Assembly (NCBI GenBank): GCA_903821395.1
Contig: CAIJLJ010000038.1
Span: 1-42,047 of the forward strand
Direction: 5' to 3'
Length of the DNA stretch: 42,047 bases
From: an uncultured Solirubrobacterales bacterium
GTDB lineage: Bacteria; Actinomycetota; Thermoleophilia; Solirubrobacterales; Solirubrobacteraceae
This document shows, one piece after another, positions 28,014 to 35,793 of the stretch (positions are counted from its first letter, which is position 1; the number at the start of each line of letters is the position of its first letter). Position numbers and translations under genes: made by a program. The notes beneath the pieces are model-generated. The model had not been told where the DNA came from. It ran no database searches and worked only from the letters and a program-made list of their open reading frames with translations.

Positions 28014-28732
28014 ACCGCTTCGACCGAGCAAGCTTCGACGAACGCTTGGATGACAGGGCTATCCGGATCGGCCTCCGGATGCCACTGCACGCCAAGGACA
28101 AATCGGCGATCCGCCATCTCAACGGCTTCGGGAAGATCGTCGCCGACGGCCCAGCCAGTTACCTCTAGGCCCTCACCTACCCGATCAATTCCTTGGTGGT
28201 GGTGCTGCATGCCCACGTGCTTGGTTCCGCCAGCCACCGTCGCAGCCAACGAACCCTCGGAAAGGCGGACTTCATGTTCGCTCCCCTCAAACGACCCAGG
28301 GTTCGGGCGGTGGAAGCCCGGGACGTCTTGGACGAGATTGCCGCCGCAGACAACGTTGAGCAGCTGCATCCCCCTGCACACCGCTAGCAGTGGCTTATCC
28401 GCCTCGATCGTCGCCTTGATCAGCGCCATCTCACTCTCATCGCGCTCAATCCGCGAGCCTTCATGTTCAGCGGCGGGCTCAGCGCCGTATAGCGAAGCGT
28501 CAACGTCGGGACCGCCCGTGAGCAGCAACCCATCGACCGAGTCAATCAACCGCTCGGCTGCTCGCTCCGAGAACGCCGCGTCAGGTGGCACAAGCAGCGC
28601 GATTCCACCCGCCGCCTGAACCGCCTCGACAAACATCTGCGGCACCAGCGCGGCCTCCACGTCCCAGAGGCTCCAGCGCGCCGGCTCGACGTACGCAGTA
28701 ATTGCAATCAACGGATGATCGATCTGCACCAC
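28010..28732 (-). CDS. Class I glutamine amidotransferase-like hydrolase (peptidase C26, PuuD-like)
   Basis: The 240-residue protein has the C26 nucleophile elbow LLAVCRGMQLLN (Cys119), the GGPDVD segment (73-78) and the catalytic His/Glu in GVQWHPEAD (His218, Glu220). Relatives hydrolyse gamma-glutamyl compounds such as gamma-glutamyl-GABA, so this is the likely chemistry. Two GTG codons stand in tandem at the start; the second (28729) is 7 nt from a TAGCCT box and fits the leaderless pattern better. Confidence 0.92.
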   Translation of the reverse strand: MVQIDHPLIAITAYVEPARWSLWDVEAALVPQMFVEAVQAAGGIALLVPPDAAFSERAAERLIDSVDGLLLTGGPDVDASLYGAEPAAEHEGSRIERDESEMALIKATIEADKPLLAVCRGMQLLNVVCGGNLVQDVPGFHRPNPGSFEGSEHEVRLSEGSLAATVAGGTKHVGMQHHHQGIDRVGEGLEVTGWAVGDDLPEAVEMADRRFVLGVQWHPEADPDSPVIQAFVEACSVEAV

Positions 28733-28736
28733 AAGC

Positions 28737-28742
28737 AGGCTA
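28737..28742 (-). promoter_or_regulatory. Candidate -10 box (TAGCCT) for the C26 hydrolase gene
   Basis: This is a TANNNT box 4 nt before the first GTG and 7 nt before the second, so it favours the second as start. Confidence 0.4.
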
Positions 28743-28774
28743 GAGCCACCCGCCGACCGGGTGGCCTGAGTACG

Positions 28775-28780
28775 TAGGAT
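28775..28780 (+). promoter_or_regulatory. Candidate -10 box (TAGGAT) for the enoyl-CoA hydratase gene
   Basis: This is a TANNNT box 6 nt before the ATG at 28787. Confidence 0.42.
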
Positions 28781-28786
28781 GCGCGG

Positions 28787-29608
28787 ATGCCCAACTTTGA
28801 GATCGCGACCGAATTCGAAACCGTAAACCTGCTTCGCGCTGGCGCCGCGGCGAAGATTGAATTGAACCGGCCGGACTCACTTAACGCATGGAACGCGCAG
28901 ATGAGCCTCGACCTCTACGCCGCTTACGAGACGGTCCGCGATGACGACGAGATTCGCGCCGTCATCATCGGCGCCGCGGGACGCGCATTCTGTTCGGGGG
29001 CAGATCTAAAAGGCGGCGCGGCCCAAGGCATAACCAAGGACGATGGAAGGCCCGACCTCGAGCGCTCTCTCCACGAGCGCTACCACCCTGTGATCACCGG
29101 CCTGCGCCGCCTCCCGAAGCCGGTCGTCAGCGCGATTCAAGGACCGTGCGTCGGGGTTGGTCTCTCGCTCGCGCTCTGCGCTGATCTCGTTTACGCAACC
29201 GAGAACGCTTATTTCTTACTGGCCTTCGTCAACATCGGGCTAGTTCCTGATGGAGGATCATCAGCTTTCATTCCGGCGCGAATCGGACTAGCGCGGGCAA
29301 CCGAGATGGCGATGCTCGGGGAGCGAGTCGATGCGGCGAAGGCGGCCGACTGGGGCCTGATCAACGGCGTGATCGCGGACGACGAATTTGAGCAAGAGAT
29401 TGATGCGCTAGCAGCCCGCCTTGCGAGCGGTCCAACGCGCTCCTATGCCGGCTCAAAGCGCCAGCTCAACAACTGGATATTCGGCCCGCTCGACGACCAA
29501 CTCGCGCTCGAAGCATCGATCCAGCAGGAGATGGCGGAGAGCTCCGACTTCGCCGAGGGCGTACTCGCGTTCATCGAAAAGCGCTCGACATCTTTCACCG
29601 GCAGCTGA
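28787..29608 (+). CDS. Enoyl-CoA hydratase/isomerase family protein
   Basis: The 273-residue crotonase-fold enzyme has the oxyanion-hole segments AAGRAFCSGADLKGG (about 65-79) and IQGPCVGVGLSLALCADLVYA (about 117-137). The FVNIGLVPDGGSSAFIPARIG motif places Asp where hydratases have catalytic Glu. This resembles PaaG-type isomerase/hydratase members, so exact chemistry is uncertain. It could work with the acyl-CoA dehydrogenase 5 kb away. It ends 45 bp before the oxidase cluster. Confidence 0.92.
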   Translation: MPNFEIATEFETVNLLRAGAAAKIELNRPDSLNAWNAQMSLDLYAAYETVRDDDEIRAVIIGAAGRAFCSGADLKGGAAQGITKDDGRPDLERSLHERYHPVITGLRRLPKPVVSAIQGPCVGVGLSLALCADLVYATENAYFLLAFVNIGLVPDGGSSAFIPARIGLARATEMAMLGERVDAAKAADWGLINGVIADDEFEQEIDALAARLASGPTRSYAGSKRQLNNWIFGPLDDQLALEASIQQEMAESSDFAEGVLAFIEKRSTSFTGS

Positions 29609-29637
29609 GGCGCGCCTCCTCCCGTCCGATTCCTTTA

Positions 29638-29643
29638 TAGGAT
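29638..29643 (+). promoter_or_regulatory. Candidate -10 box (TAGGAT) before the first oxidase operon
   Basis: This TANNNT box lies 10 nt before the GTG at 29654, slightly farther than in other genes here. It lies within TCCTTTATAGGA, a small inverted repeat. It is the only promoter-like signal in the 45-bp gap. Confidence 0.3.
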
Positions 29644-29653
29644 TGGCTTCCCC

Positions 29654-30922
29654 GTGCGCCGCCCGACGACCTCCCCGATGACCTCCCGCCCAGCCAAGCA
29701 AACATTCCTCTTCGCGTTCATTCTCGTTGCGGCTCTGTTGATCCCTGCCTCGGCGGCGATGGCGGGCGTGATCGCACCTGAGTCGGGCGGAGGTACGCCG
29801 AACGCCGAAGGCATCCGTTCTCTATACCTGCTGATCTTCGGGATCGGCTGCGTTGTCTTCTTTGGCGTCGGCGGCTTGCTGATCTACACACTTGTTCGAT
29901 TCCGCTCGCGCCGAGGCTCGGTAGCCGTTCAAGCGCACGGGAATACTCGCCTTGAGGTTGCATGGACGGTTGGCGCCGCGATGATCCTGGTGCTTATCTC
30001 TGTCGTCACCTTCCTTAAGCTCGACCAGATTAAGAATCCCCCCAACTCGAGCGCCGACGGGCTGTCCACGCCGATGAACGTGGCGTTCAACACCGGCCCA
30101 GCGAAGCCGGCGCTACCGCCCAACGGGCACTCGCTCAACATCGACGTCAATGGGCAGCAGTACATCTGGCGATACACGTATGCAGACACCGACACCAACA
30201 ACCTGAACAACGTCTTCGCTTACGAGCAGATGGTTGTTCCAACCGATACGACGGTCAGCCTGACAATCAGGGCGCAGGACGTACAACACTCTTGGTGGAT
30301 CCCCTCGCTTGGCGGCAAGTTCGATGCCGTCCCCGGCTACACCAACTACACCTGGTTCAAGATCACCAAGCCCGGCACGTACAACGGTCAGTGCGCCGAA
30401 CTCTGCGGCCGCGGTCACGCGACGATGATCGCATCGGTCAAGGCTGTGTCGCCAGCCGAGTTCAAGGTTTGGTACGCGGCGCAGAAGCTTGCAATTACAT
30501 CCGCCGAGCGCCAAGCAGCGGCAGCCCGCAACGCGTTGGTCGCCAAAGACGCTGCCGTTCTGAAGGCGGCGGCGCCGAGCGCAGCCGCACCGATGGCAGC
30601 GCCCGCTCGCCCGGCGCCGGTTGCAATGGCTGATGGTAAGACGCTGTTCGTGGCCGGAGTACCCGCCACCGGGGCCCTGGCCTGCGGCTCTTGCCACACC
30701 TTGTCCGCAGCAGGCACGAACGGCGCCGTTGGCCCGAATCTGGACGTCGTCCTGAAGACTTGGAACGCGGCGATGATCCGTGAGGCGATCCTCTACCCGA
30801 ACAAGATGATCGCTAAGGGCTATGCGGCAAATATCATGCCTGCCAACTACGGCGCCACGCTAACCAAAGCGCAGCTGGACGTACTCGTGAAGTACGTCGA
30901 TGATTCGGTACACGGAAAGTGA
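29654..30922 (+). CDS. ctaC: Cytochrome c oxidase subunit II with fused cytochrome c domain (caa3 type)
   Basis: This is the electron-entry subunit of an aa3/caa3 oxidase. The 422 residues start with a signal peptide-like segment (about 17-38) followed by two membrane helices (57-80, 103-122). The CuA cupredoxin domain has His212, Cys247, Glu249, Cys251, His255 and Met258. An Ala/Pro-rich linker (about 286-325) leads to a C-terminal class-I cytochrome c with CGSCH (Cys344, Cys347, His348) and distal Met395. The fused haem c means a separate soluble cytochrome c is not strictly needed. The start could also be ATG at 29678. ctaD follows after 5 bp. Confidence 0.96.
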   Translation: MRRPTTSPMTSRPAKQTFLFAFILVAALLIPASAAMAGVIAPESGGGTPNAEGIRSLYLLIFGIGCVVFFGVGGLLIYTLVRFRSRRGSVAVQAHGNTRLEVAWTVGAAMILVLISVVTFLKLDQIKNPPNSSADGLSTPMNVAFNTGPAKPALPPNGHSLNIDVNGQQYIWRYTYADTDTNNLNNVFAYEQMVVPTDTTVSLTIRAQDVQHSWWIPSLGGKFDAVPGYTNYTWFKITKPGTYNGQCAELCGRGHATMIASVKAVSPAEFKVWYAAQKLAITSAERQAAAARNALVAKDAAVLKAAAPSAAAPMAAPARPAPVAMADGKTLFVAGVPATGALACGSCHTLSAAGTNGAVGPNLDVVLKTWNAAMIREAILYPNKMIAKGYAANIMPANYGATLTKAQLDVLVKYVDDSVHGK

Positions 30923-30927
30923 TCTAG

Positions 30928-32619
30928 ATGACGACTACGACAGCCGAGACAACCACCGCAGCCCCAGAGATCGTCACTGGAACGGCCGCCCCCCGTCCCA
31001 CCGGTTGGCTCTCCTGGCTTACGACGACAGATCACAAGCGAATCGGGATCATGTACCTCGTCGCTTCGTGGATGTTCCTCGTGCTTGGCGGCGTCGAAGC
31101 ACTGCTGATCCGTTTGCAGCTCGCGGTGCCGGATAACACGCTGCTCTCCCCCCAAACCTATAACGCGCTCTTCACGATGCACGGGACGACGATGATCTTC
31201 CTGTTCCTGATGCCGATGATCGCGGGCATCGCCAACTATCTCGTGCCGCTGATGATCGGCGCGCGCGACATGGCCTTCCCAAAGCTCAACGCACTCTCGC
31301 TTTGGCTCTTCATCGCTGGCGGCGTCGTCTTCTACGGCTCGCTGCTCTTCAGCCCGGCCGAATGCGGTTGGACCTGTTACGCGCCGCTCTCAGAGACTGC
31401 CTTCTCTCCAACCAACGGGGTCGACTCCTGGATTTTCCTGATCCACCTCACCGGCATCGCCTCATTCATCGGCGCGCTAAACCTCTTCGTGACTATCACC
31501 AACATGCGCGCGCCAGGAATGAGTTGGAGCCGCATTCCGCTCTTCGTCTGGACGATGTTGACGCAGGCAATCCTGCTGATCATCTCGCTGCCGGTGATCG
31601 CTGGCGCAGTGACGCTACTGCTAACGGACCGCCACTTCGGCACTCACTTCTTCGACCCAAGCAACGGGGGTTCTCCGCTGCTGTGGCAGCACCTCTTCTG
31701 GTTCTTCGGCCACCCCGAGGTCTACATCCTCGTGCTTCCGGGCTTCGGAATCATCTCCGAGATCCTGCCGGTCTTCTCGCGCAAGCCGATCTTCGGTTAC
31801 AAGGCGATCGTCGCCGCGACGCTCGGCATCGCGGTGATCGGCACGCTCGTTTGGGCCCACCACATGTTCACTGTGCCGCTCCCATTCTTCCTGCTGATCT
31901 TCTTCATGCTGGGCACCTACTTGGTCGCAATTCCAACCGGAGTCAAGATCTTCAACTGGATCTTCACGATGTGGCGCGGGGCGATTGAGTTTCCAGTCGC
32001 GATGCTCTACTCGGTCGGCTTCCTCGCAACCTTCCTGCTCGGAGGCATAACCGGGATCTTCCTCGCCACCTTCCCGGTCGATTGGCAGCTCCATGACACC
32101 TACTTCGTGGTGGCTCACTTCCATTACACGATCGTCGGCGGCGCCGTCTTTGCTCTGATGGCGGGGCTCTACTACTGGTTCCCGAAGATGACCGGCCGAA
32201 TGATGAACGAGAAGCTCGGCAAGATCAGCTTCGGCTTCACGCTCGGCGGCTTCTGGATCACGTTCCTCGTACAGCATTCAGCCGGGCTTAGCGGCATGCC
32301 ACGGCGCGTCTACGAGTACGCCGACGTAAACAACCTCGGCCTTTACAACATGATCTCCACAATCGGATCGTTCATCCTCGCGCTCGGCGTGCTCCTAACG
32401 ATCATCAACATCGTCACGAGCCTCAAGAACGGCGCCAAGTCCGGGCCCGACCCATGGCGCGGAAACACCCTCGAGTGGTTCACGCCATCGCCTCCACCGC
32501 TCAACAACTTCGACGTCGTTCCACGGGTTCGCTCTGTCGAGCCGATGCAGGACATCCGGCGTCAGATCGAACGGCAAGACCGCGTTGGCGATGAAGCCGG
32601 CGTAGTGGCCAGGAGTTAA
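30928..32619 (+). CDS. ctaD: Cytochrome c oxidase subunit I, A1 type
   Basis: This is the catalytic subunit that reduces O2 and pumps protons. The 563 residues have twelve helices. Ligands: haem a His85 and His399; haem a3 His397; CuB His262, His311, His312, with Tyr266 for the His-Tyr crosslink. The GHPEVY motif keeps Glu264, the D-channel glutamate that defines A1 enzymes; K-channel Lys340 is in PTGVKIF. The N-terminus is Thr-rich, and a cytosolic tail runs about 500-563. It is followed at 10 bp by ctaB. Confidence 0.98.
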   Translation: MTTTTAETTTAAPEIVTGTAAPRPTGWLSWLTTTDHKRIGIMYLVASWMFLVLGGVEALLIRLQLAVPDNTLLSPQTYNALFTMHGTTMIFLFLMPMIAGIANYLVPLMIGARDMAFPKLNALSLWLFIAGGVVFYGSLLFSPAECGWTCYAPLSETAFSPTNGVDSWIFLIHLTGIASFIGALNLFVTITNMRAPGMSWSRIPLFVWTMLTQAILLIISLPVIAGAVTLLLTDRHFGTHFFDPSNGGSPLLWQHLFWFFGHPEVYILVLPGFGIISEILPVFSRKPIFGYKAIVAATLGIAVIGTLVWAHHMFTVPLPFFLLIFFMLGTYLVAIPTGVKIFNWIFTMWRGAIEFPVAMLYSVGFLATFLLGGITGIFLATFPVDWQLHDTYFVVAHFHYTIVGGAVFALMAGLYYWFPKMTGRMMNEKLGKISFGFTLGGFWITFLVQHSAGLSGMPRRVYEYADVNNLGLYNMISTIGSFILALGVLLTIINIVTSLKNGAKSGPDPWRGNTLEWFTPSPPPLNNFDVVPRVRSVEPMQDIRRQIERQDRVGDEAGVVARS

Positions 32620-32629
32620 GGCCCGCGCG

Positions 32630-33538
32630 ATGCCACAAGTCGTAACAGGCACCGGCGGCACAGCTGCGATCGCGCCCTCGGTGGCGCGACAGCGCGTCAA
32701 CGACTACGTCGCGTTGACGAAGCCAAAGGTCCAGAGCCTGCTGCTCTTTACAACACTCGCAGCGATGTTGATCGCGGGGCGCCCATCGATCGCACTGATC
32801 ATCGCGACTCTGATCGGCGGAGCAATGTCCGCAGGAGGCTCCGGCGCGATCAACCACTGGTACGACCGCGACGTCGATCTGCTGATGGAACGAACGGCAG
32901 ACAGGCCGGTCGCTTCAGGGCGCGTCTCACCGCGGGCGGCGCTCACTTTTGGGCTGGTCCTGGGCGCCGCATCGTTGGTCTGGCTTGCGCTGCTCGTCAA
33001 CCCGCTGGCGGCCGCACTCTCGTTCGCCGGGTTCCTCGGTTACGCCGTCGGTTACACAATGCTGCTGAAGCGGAACACATGGCAGAACATCATCTGGGGC
33101 GGCGCCGCTGGCGCTGTGCCGCCACTGGTCGGCTGGGCCGCAGTCACCGGTTCGCTGAGCGGCCTTGCAGTATTCCTCTTCTTCATTGTTTTCTTCTGGA
33201 CGCCGCCGCATTTCTGGGCGCTCAGTCTGTTGATGAAGGACGATTACGCGGCCGCAGGCATCCCAATGCTGCCGGTCGTTCGCGGCGAGGACGAGACTCG
33301 GCGGCAGATCCTTCTCTACTCCGTCCTGCTTTATGCCGTCTCGCAGCTGCCTTTCTGCGCCGGCGGCCTCGGTATTCCTTACCTTGTTGTCTCTCTAGGA
33401 CTCGGGCTCACGCTGATCGTGATGGCCTGGCAGCTACGCCGCCGAGCAGACCGTCAGTCGGCCTTGCGCCTCTACCTTTTCTCGCTTCTCTATCTAGCGC
33501 TCCTGTTCGCATCGATGGTCGCGGACGTCTGGCTGTAA
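32630..33538 (+). CDS. ctaB: Protoheme IX farnesyltransferase (haem O synthase)
   Basis: This UbiA-family membrane prenyltransferase makes haem O, the precursor of haem A for both oxidases. The 302 residues have eight or nine helices. The first Asp-rich motif is NHWYDRDVD (75-83) followed by RTADRPVASGRVSP; the second prenyl-binding loop is DDYAAAGIPMLPVVRGEDETRRQI. Its place right after ctaD makes it part of the first oxidase operon. Confidence 0.96.
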   Translation: MPQVVTGTGGTAAIAPSVARQRVNDYVALTKPKVQSLLLFTTLAAMLIAGRPSIALIIATLIGGAMSAGGSGAINHWYDRDVDLLMERTADRPVASGRVSPRAALTFGLVLGAASLVWLALLVNPLAAALSFAGFLGYAVGYTMLLKRNTWQNIIWGGAAGAVPPLVGWAAVTGSLSGLAVFLFFIVFFWTPPHFWALSLLMKDDYAAAGIPMLPVVRGEDETRRQILLYSVLLYAVSQLPFCAGGLGIPYLVVSLGLGLTLIVMAWQLRRRADRQSALRLYLFSLLYLALLFASMVADVWL

Positions 33539-33554
33539 GCTTCACACTGAACCA

Positions 33555-33665
33555 ATGGATAAGAACCTCGCACGCAAAAACAACCGAGCCGGACTGCTGA
33601 TCACGGCGATTGGCTTCCTTATGTTCGGCCTCTCGTTCGTCGCCGCAGCTCTTTACATCTCATGA
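33555..33665 (+). CDS. 36-residue single-helix membrane peptide of the oxidase operon
   Basis: This short gene sits between ctaB and the Cox IV-like gene. ATG 33555 is 16 bp after ctaB, and its stop overlaps the next ATG (ATGA). The product has a basic N-terminus (MDKNLARKNNRAG) and one hydrophobic helix (LLITAIGFLMFGLSFVAAALYI). The positive-inside rule puts the N-terminus in the cytosol. It is probably a small accessory subunit or assembly peptide, inferred from position. Confidence 0.75.
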   Translation: MDKNLARKNNRAGLLITAIGFLMFGLSFVAAALYIS

Positions 33666-33886
33666 GCGACCTAGAACAGAGCGCGCCGCCCGCTGGCGAG
33701 AAGATCCGCATACCCGGCGGTAGCCTGCAGCCGGTTCTGATTGCCGTTGGACTCTCGCTGCTACTGATCGGACTTCTCGGGATGTGGCCACTGAGCGTCT
33801 TTGGGGTCGTGCTGATGGTTGCTGCGATTTACGGTTGGGTTCGCGGCTCAGTGCGCGAGTACCGCGAGCTACCTAGCGACCACTAG
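33662..33886 (+). CDS. Small two-helix subunit, cytochrome oxidase subunit IV-like
   Basis: The 74-residue membrane protein has a polar cytosolic N-terminus (about 1-24) and two helices (about 25-45 and 48-64) with a short WPLS turn. It resembles the small subunit IV (CtaF) of actinobacterial cytochrome c oxidases in size and topology. The identification rests mainly on operon position, since sequence similarity is weak at this length. Its stop interlocks with that of the convergent CBS gene. Confidence 0.7.
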   Translation: MSDLEQSAPPAGEKIRIPGGSLQPVLIAVGLSLLLIGLLGMWPLSVFGVVLMVAAIYGWVRGSVREYRELPSDH

Positions 33887-34317
33887 CGCTCACTAGCTCC
33901 CGGCGCTGCCGCGCCTGCCACAGCCTCTGCAGCATCCTCAATCTCGACGTAGCAGCGCACGAGATCGCGCATTGAGAGCATCCCTGCCAGCTCGCTGCCG
34001 CTAACGACGACAAGGTGGCGGAAGCCGTGACTGACCATCGCACGCGCAGCATCGTCGAGCGACCAATCGGGCGCCGCAAAGATCACGTCGCTGGCCATGT
34101 GATTGGCAACCAGCTCTTCGTCAGGCGATTCGCCCTCTCCGAGCGAGAGCATCAAGTCACGCTCGGTGATTATGCCTGGACCCGGACGTTCTGGATCATG
34201 GACCACTGCCGAACCGACGTGGCGGGCCGACATCAAAGTCGCGACCTGCCGGAGCGTGTGCCCTGGACCAACTGTCAGGACCGACTCGCTCATCGCTTCC
34301 CCCACATGCATCGTCAT
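33883..34317 (-). CDS. CBS-domain protein
   Basis: The 144-residue protein consists of two CBS motifs (about 5-60 and 70-125) that usually bind adenosine nucleotides and act as energy or redox sensors. Key segments: GHTLRQVATLMSARHVGSAVV with GIITERDLM, and DWSLDDAARAMVSHGFRHLVVV with GMLSMRDLVR. The start is ATG 34317, backed by GGAGG at 7-nt spacing and a clear promoter. A frame extending to 34377 would overlap that promoter. Its position between the two oxidases makes a regulatory link plausible but unproven. Confidence 0.92.
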   Translation of the reverse strand: MTMHVGEAMSESVLTVGPGHTLRQVATLMSARHVGSAVVHDPERPGPGIITERDLMLSLGEGESPDEELVANHMASDVIFAAPDWSLDDAARAMVSHGFRHLVVVSGSELAGMLSMRDLVRCYVEIEDAAEAVAGAAAPGASER

Positions 34318-34347
34318 AGCTACCCCTCCACTTTTGACGGTTTGACG

Positions 34348-34376
34348 AACATAACCGCTCTCTAGCCTGGTGTCCA
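34348..34376 (-). promoter_or_regulatory. Sigma-70-type promoter of the CBS gene
   Basis: On the minus strand: -35 TGGACA (34371-34376, 5 of 6), a 17-nt spacer and -10 TATGTT (34348-34353, 4 of 6). This is the best classical promoter in the window. A direct repeat of TTTGACG (34333-34339 and 34341-34347) lies around the predicted transcript start and could bind a regulator. Confidence 0.55.
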
Positions 34377-34456
34377 TGTGAATAAGCCGAACCAGCCCTC
34401 TCGCCTAGCGGCATCACTTTTGATCCAGATTGAGAGCCCGACTCGTAAACAAATCG

Positions 34457-34942
34457 ATGCAGCGGCCAGCAACAATCGCACTGAGAGCTGAGCTTTACCG
34501 CGAGGTGACCGCGATTGTTGACCGCGAGTACGGTGACGAGCTGGTACTTGAGGAGATCGCCCACCGGGTTGCCTCATCACGCAGGCAGCTGCAGCGAGCC
34601 TTCACCGAGATCGGCGAGACAACATTCCGTGAGTACCTGACGGTCGCACGGATGGACCATGCGGCCGGAATGCTCAGCCAAAGCAACCTGACGATCGGCG
34701 AAGTTGCGCGCAACGTCGGCTACCGGCAGCCGGCCCAATTCGCGAAGGCTTTCCGCCGCCGCCACGGGGAAACACCCTCGAACTACCGCGCCGCCCAGGG
34801 AATTTCAACCCAGCGACGTGCCGGCTCGCCGCGCGCCGAAAACCCAGTCCACTCGTCCGACGAGAGCTTCCCCCCGCGAAGATTCTCCCGCGCTGCGTCA
34901 CGACCGCCGACGAGGAAGCCTGCAGTCGTCACCTATCGGTAA
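34457..34942 (+). CDS. AraC-type helix-turn-helix regulator without sensor domain
   Basis: From ATG 34457 the protein has 161 residues, basically one AraC DNA-binding domain (two helix-turn-helix motifs: LVLEEIAHRVASSRRQLQRAF and LTIGEVARNVGYRQPAQFAKAFRR). A basic, disordered tail follows. No ligand-binding domain is present. A TTG at 34430 could extend it by nine residues. It points at the second oxidase operon, whose first gene starts 12 bp after its stop, so it may control or be co-transcribed with it. Confidence 0.88.
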   Translation: MQRPATIALRAELYREVTAIVDREYGDELVLEEIAHRVASSRRQLQRAFTEIGETTFREYLTVARMDHAAGMLSQSNLTIGEVARNVGYRQPAQFAKAFRRRHGETPSNYRAAQGISTQRRAGSPRAENPVHSSDESFPPRRFSRAASRPPTRKPAVVTYR

Positions 34943-34945
34943 TCT
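34940..34945 (+). promoter_or_regulatory. Candidate -10 box (TAATCT) before the second oxidase operon
   Basis: This TANNNT box overlaps the stop codon of the regulator gene and sits 9 nt before the ATG at 34955. Confidence 0.35.
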
Positions 34946-34954
34946 TCTGCGCGT

Positions 34955-35725
34955 ATGAACGCTCAACCTCATCGCGGCGCGGTTACCGCGCGAATGTGGG
35001 TCTCACTGGCCGCAATCATCGTCGTCGCCTCTGCGATCGGGATTGGAATCATGCTCGCGATCAGCTGGTTTCCGGCGCAGGGCTCAAACGTAGCTCCGAA
35101 GATCGACACGTTCTGGAACGTGCTGATCGTGGTCTCCGTGCCGATCTTCGTCTCTGTCGTGACGATGATGCTCTTCAGCATCTGGCGCTGGCGGCAACGA
35201 CCGGGAGAGGAAGGGCTCGACGGGCCACCGATCCACGGGAGCACAAAGCTCGAAGTCATCTGGACGATTATCCCGACGATCATCATTGCGGCTCTAAGCA
35301 CCTACGCAGCGATCCTGCTTCTCGACATCCAAGCGGCCCCTGCCAAGGGCACGCGCGTGGTCAACGTCAACGGGATCCAGTTCGCTTGGAATTTCGAGAC
35401 GAAAACCGATGCTGGGCCGGTCAAGAGCAACCTTCTTTATCTTCCCGTCAATGAGCCGGTCACATTCGATATCCGCTCTAAAGACGTAATCCATGCTTTC
35501 TGGGTGCCGGCGTTCCGAATGCAGGTCGACGCGGTCCCCGGAATCACGACCTCATACTCACTGACGCCAACCAAGGTTGGAAGTTTTGACATTGTCTGTG
35601 CTGAGCTCTGCGGGCTCGGGCACGCCTACATGCGCAGCACTGTGACGGTCCTACCACCAGCTCGGTACAAAGCGGTCATGGCTGGCCTGGCGCACGCGTC
35701 CGCGGCAGTAGGCGGAAGCAAATGA
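34955..35725 (+). CDS. Cytochrome c oxidase subunit II (second oxidase)
   Basis: The 256-residue subunit II has three hydrophobic segments (about 15-38, 53-76, 99-124). The CuA domain carries ligands His180, Cys215, Glu217, Cys219, His223 and Met226 (CAELCGLGHAYM). Unlike the first operon's ctaC it lacks a cytochrome c domain, so it needs an outside donor. The cytochrome c-cupredoxin lipoprotein downstream is a good candidate. Confidence 0.95.
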   Translation: MNAQPHRGAVTARMWVSLAAIIVVASAIGIGIMLAISWFPAQGSNVAPKIDTFWNVLIVVSVPIFVSVVTMMLFSIWRWRQRPGEEGLDGPPIHGSTKLEVIWTIIPTIIIAALSTYAAILLLDIQAAPAKGTRVVNVNGIQFAWNFETKTDAGPVKSNLLYLPVNEPVTFDIRSKDVIHAFWVPAFRMQVDAVPGITTSYSLTPTKVGSFDIVCAELCGLGHAYMRSTVTVLPPARYKAVMAGLAHASAAVGGSK

Positions 35726-35793
35726 TGACCCACTCAAGCAATCACCACCTGCCAAGGCGCCAATCTGGCGCAGGCGTCGAAAGGGATAACTGA
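35722..35793 (+). CDS. Possible 23-residue coupled reading frame between subunits II and I
   Basis: A tiny frame starts in the stop codon of the preceding subunit II gene (ATGA) and stops in the start of the following subunit I gene (TGATG). The product would be polar with three His (MMTHSSNHHLPRRQ...). It exactly fills the 67-bp gap. It could serve translational coupling rather than make a useful peptide, or be chance. Confidence 0.25.
   Translation: MMTHSSNHHLPRRQSGAGVERDN

Noticed and set aside
31621-32277. Minus-strand open frame of 218 codons antisense to ctaD
   Set aside because: The product is almost only charged residues (complement of hydrophobic codons), a typical shadow of a membrane-protein gene.
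34318-34377. Longer CBS protein start at 34377
   Set aside because: That stretch contains the promoter (-35 TGGACA, -10 TATGTT) and the ribosome binding site for ATG 34317.
34403-34456. Classical promoter for the AraC-type gene
   Set aside because: TTGACG-like bases are present farther upstream, but no -10 box at 16-18 nt and no TANNNT at 6-9 nt before either possible start.
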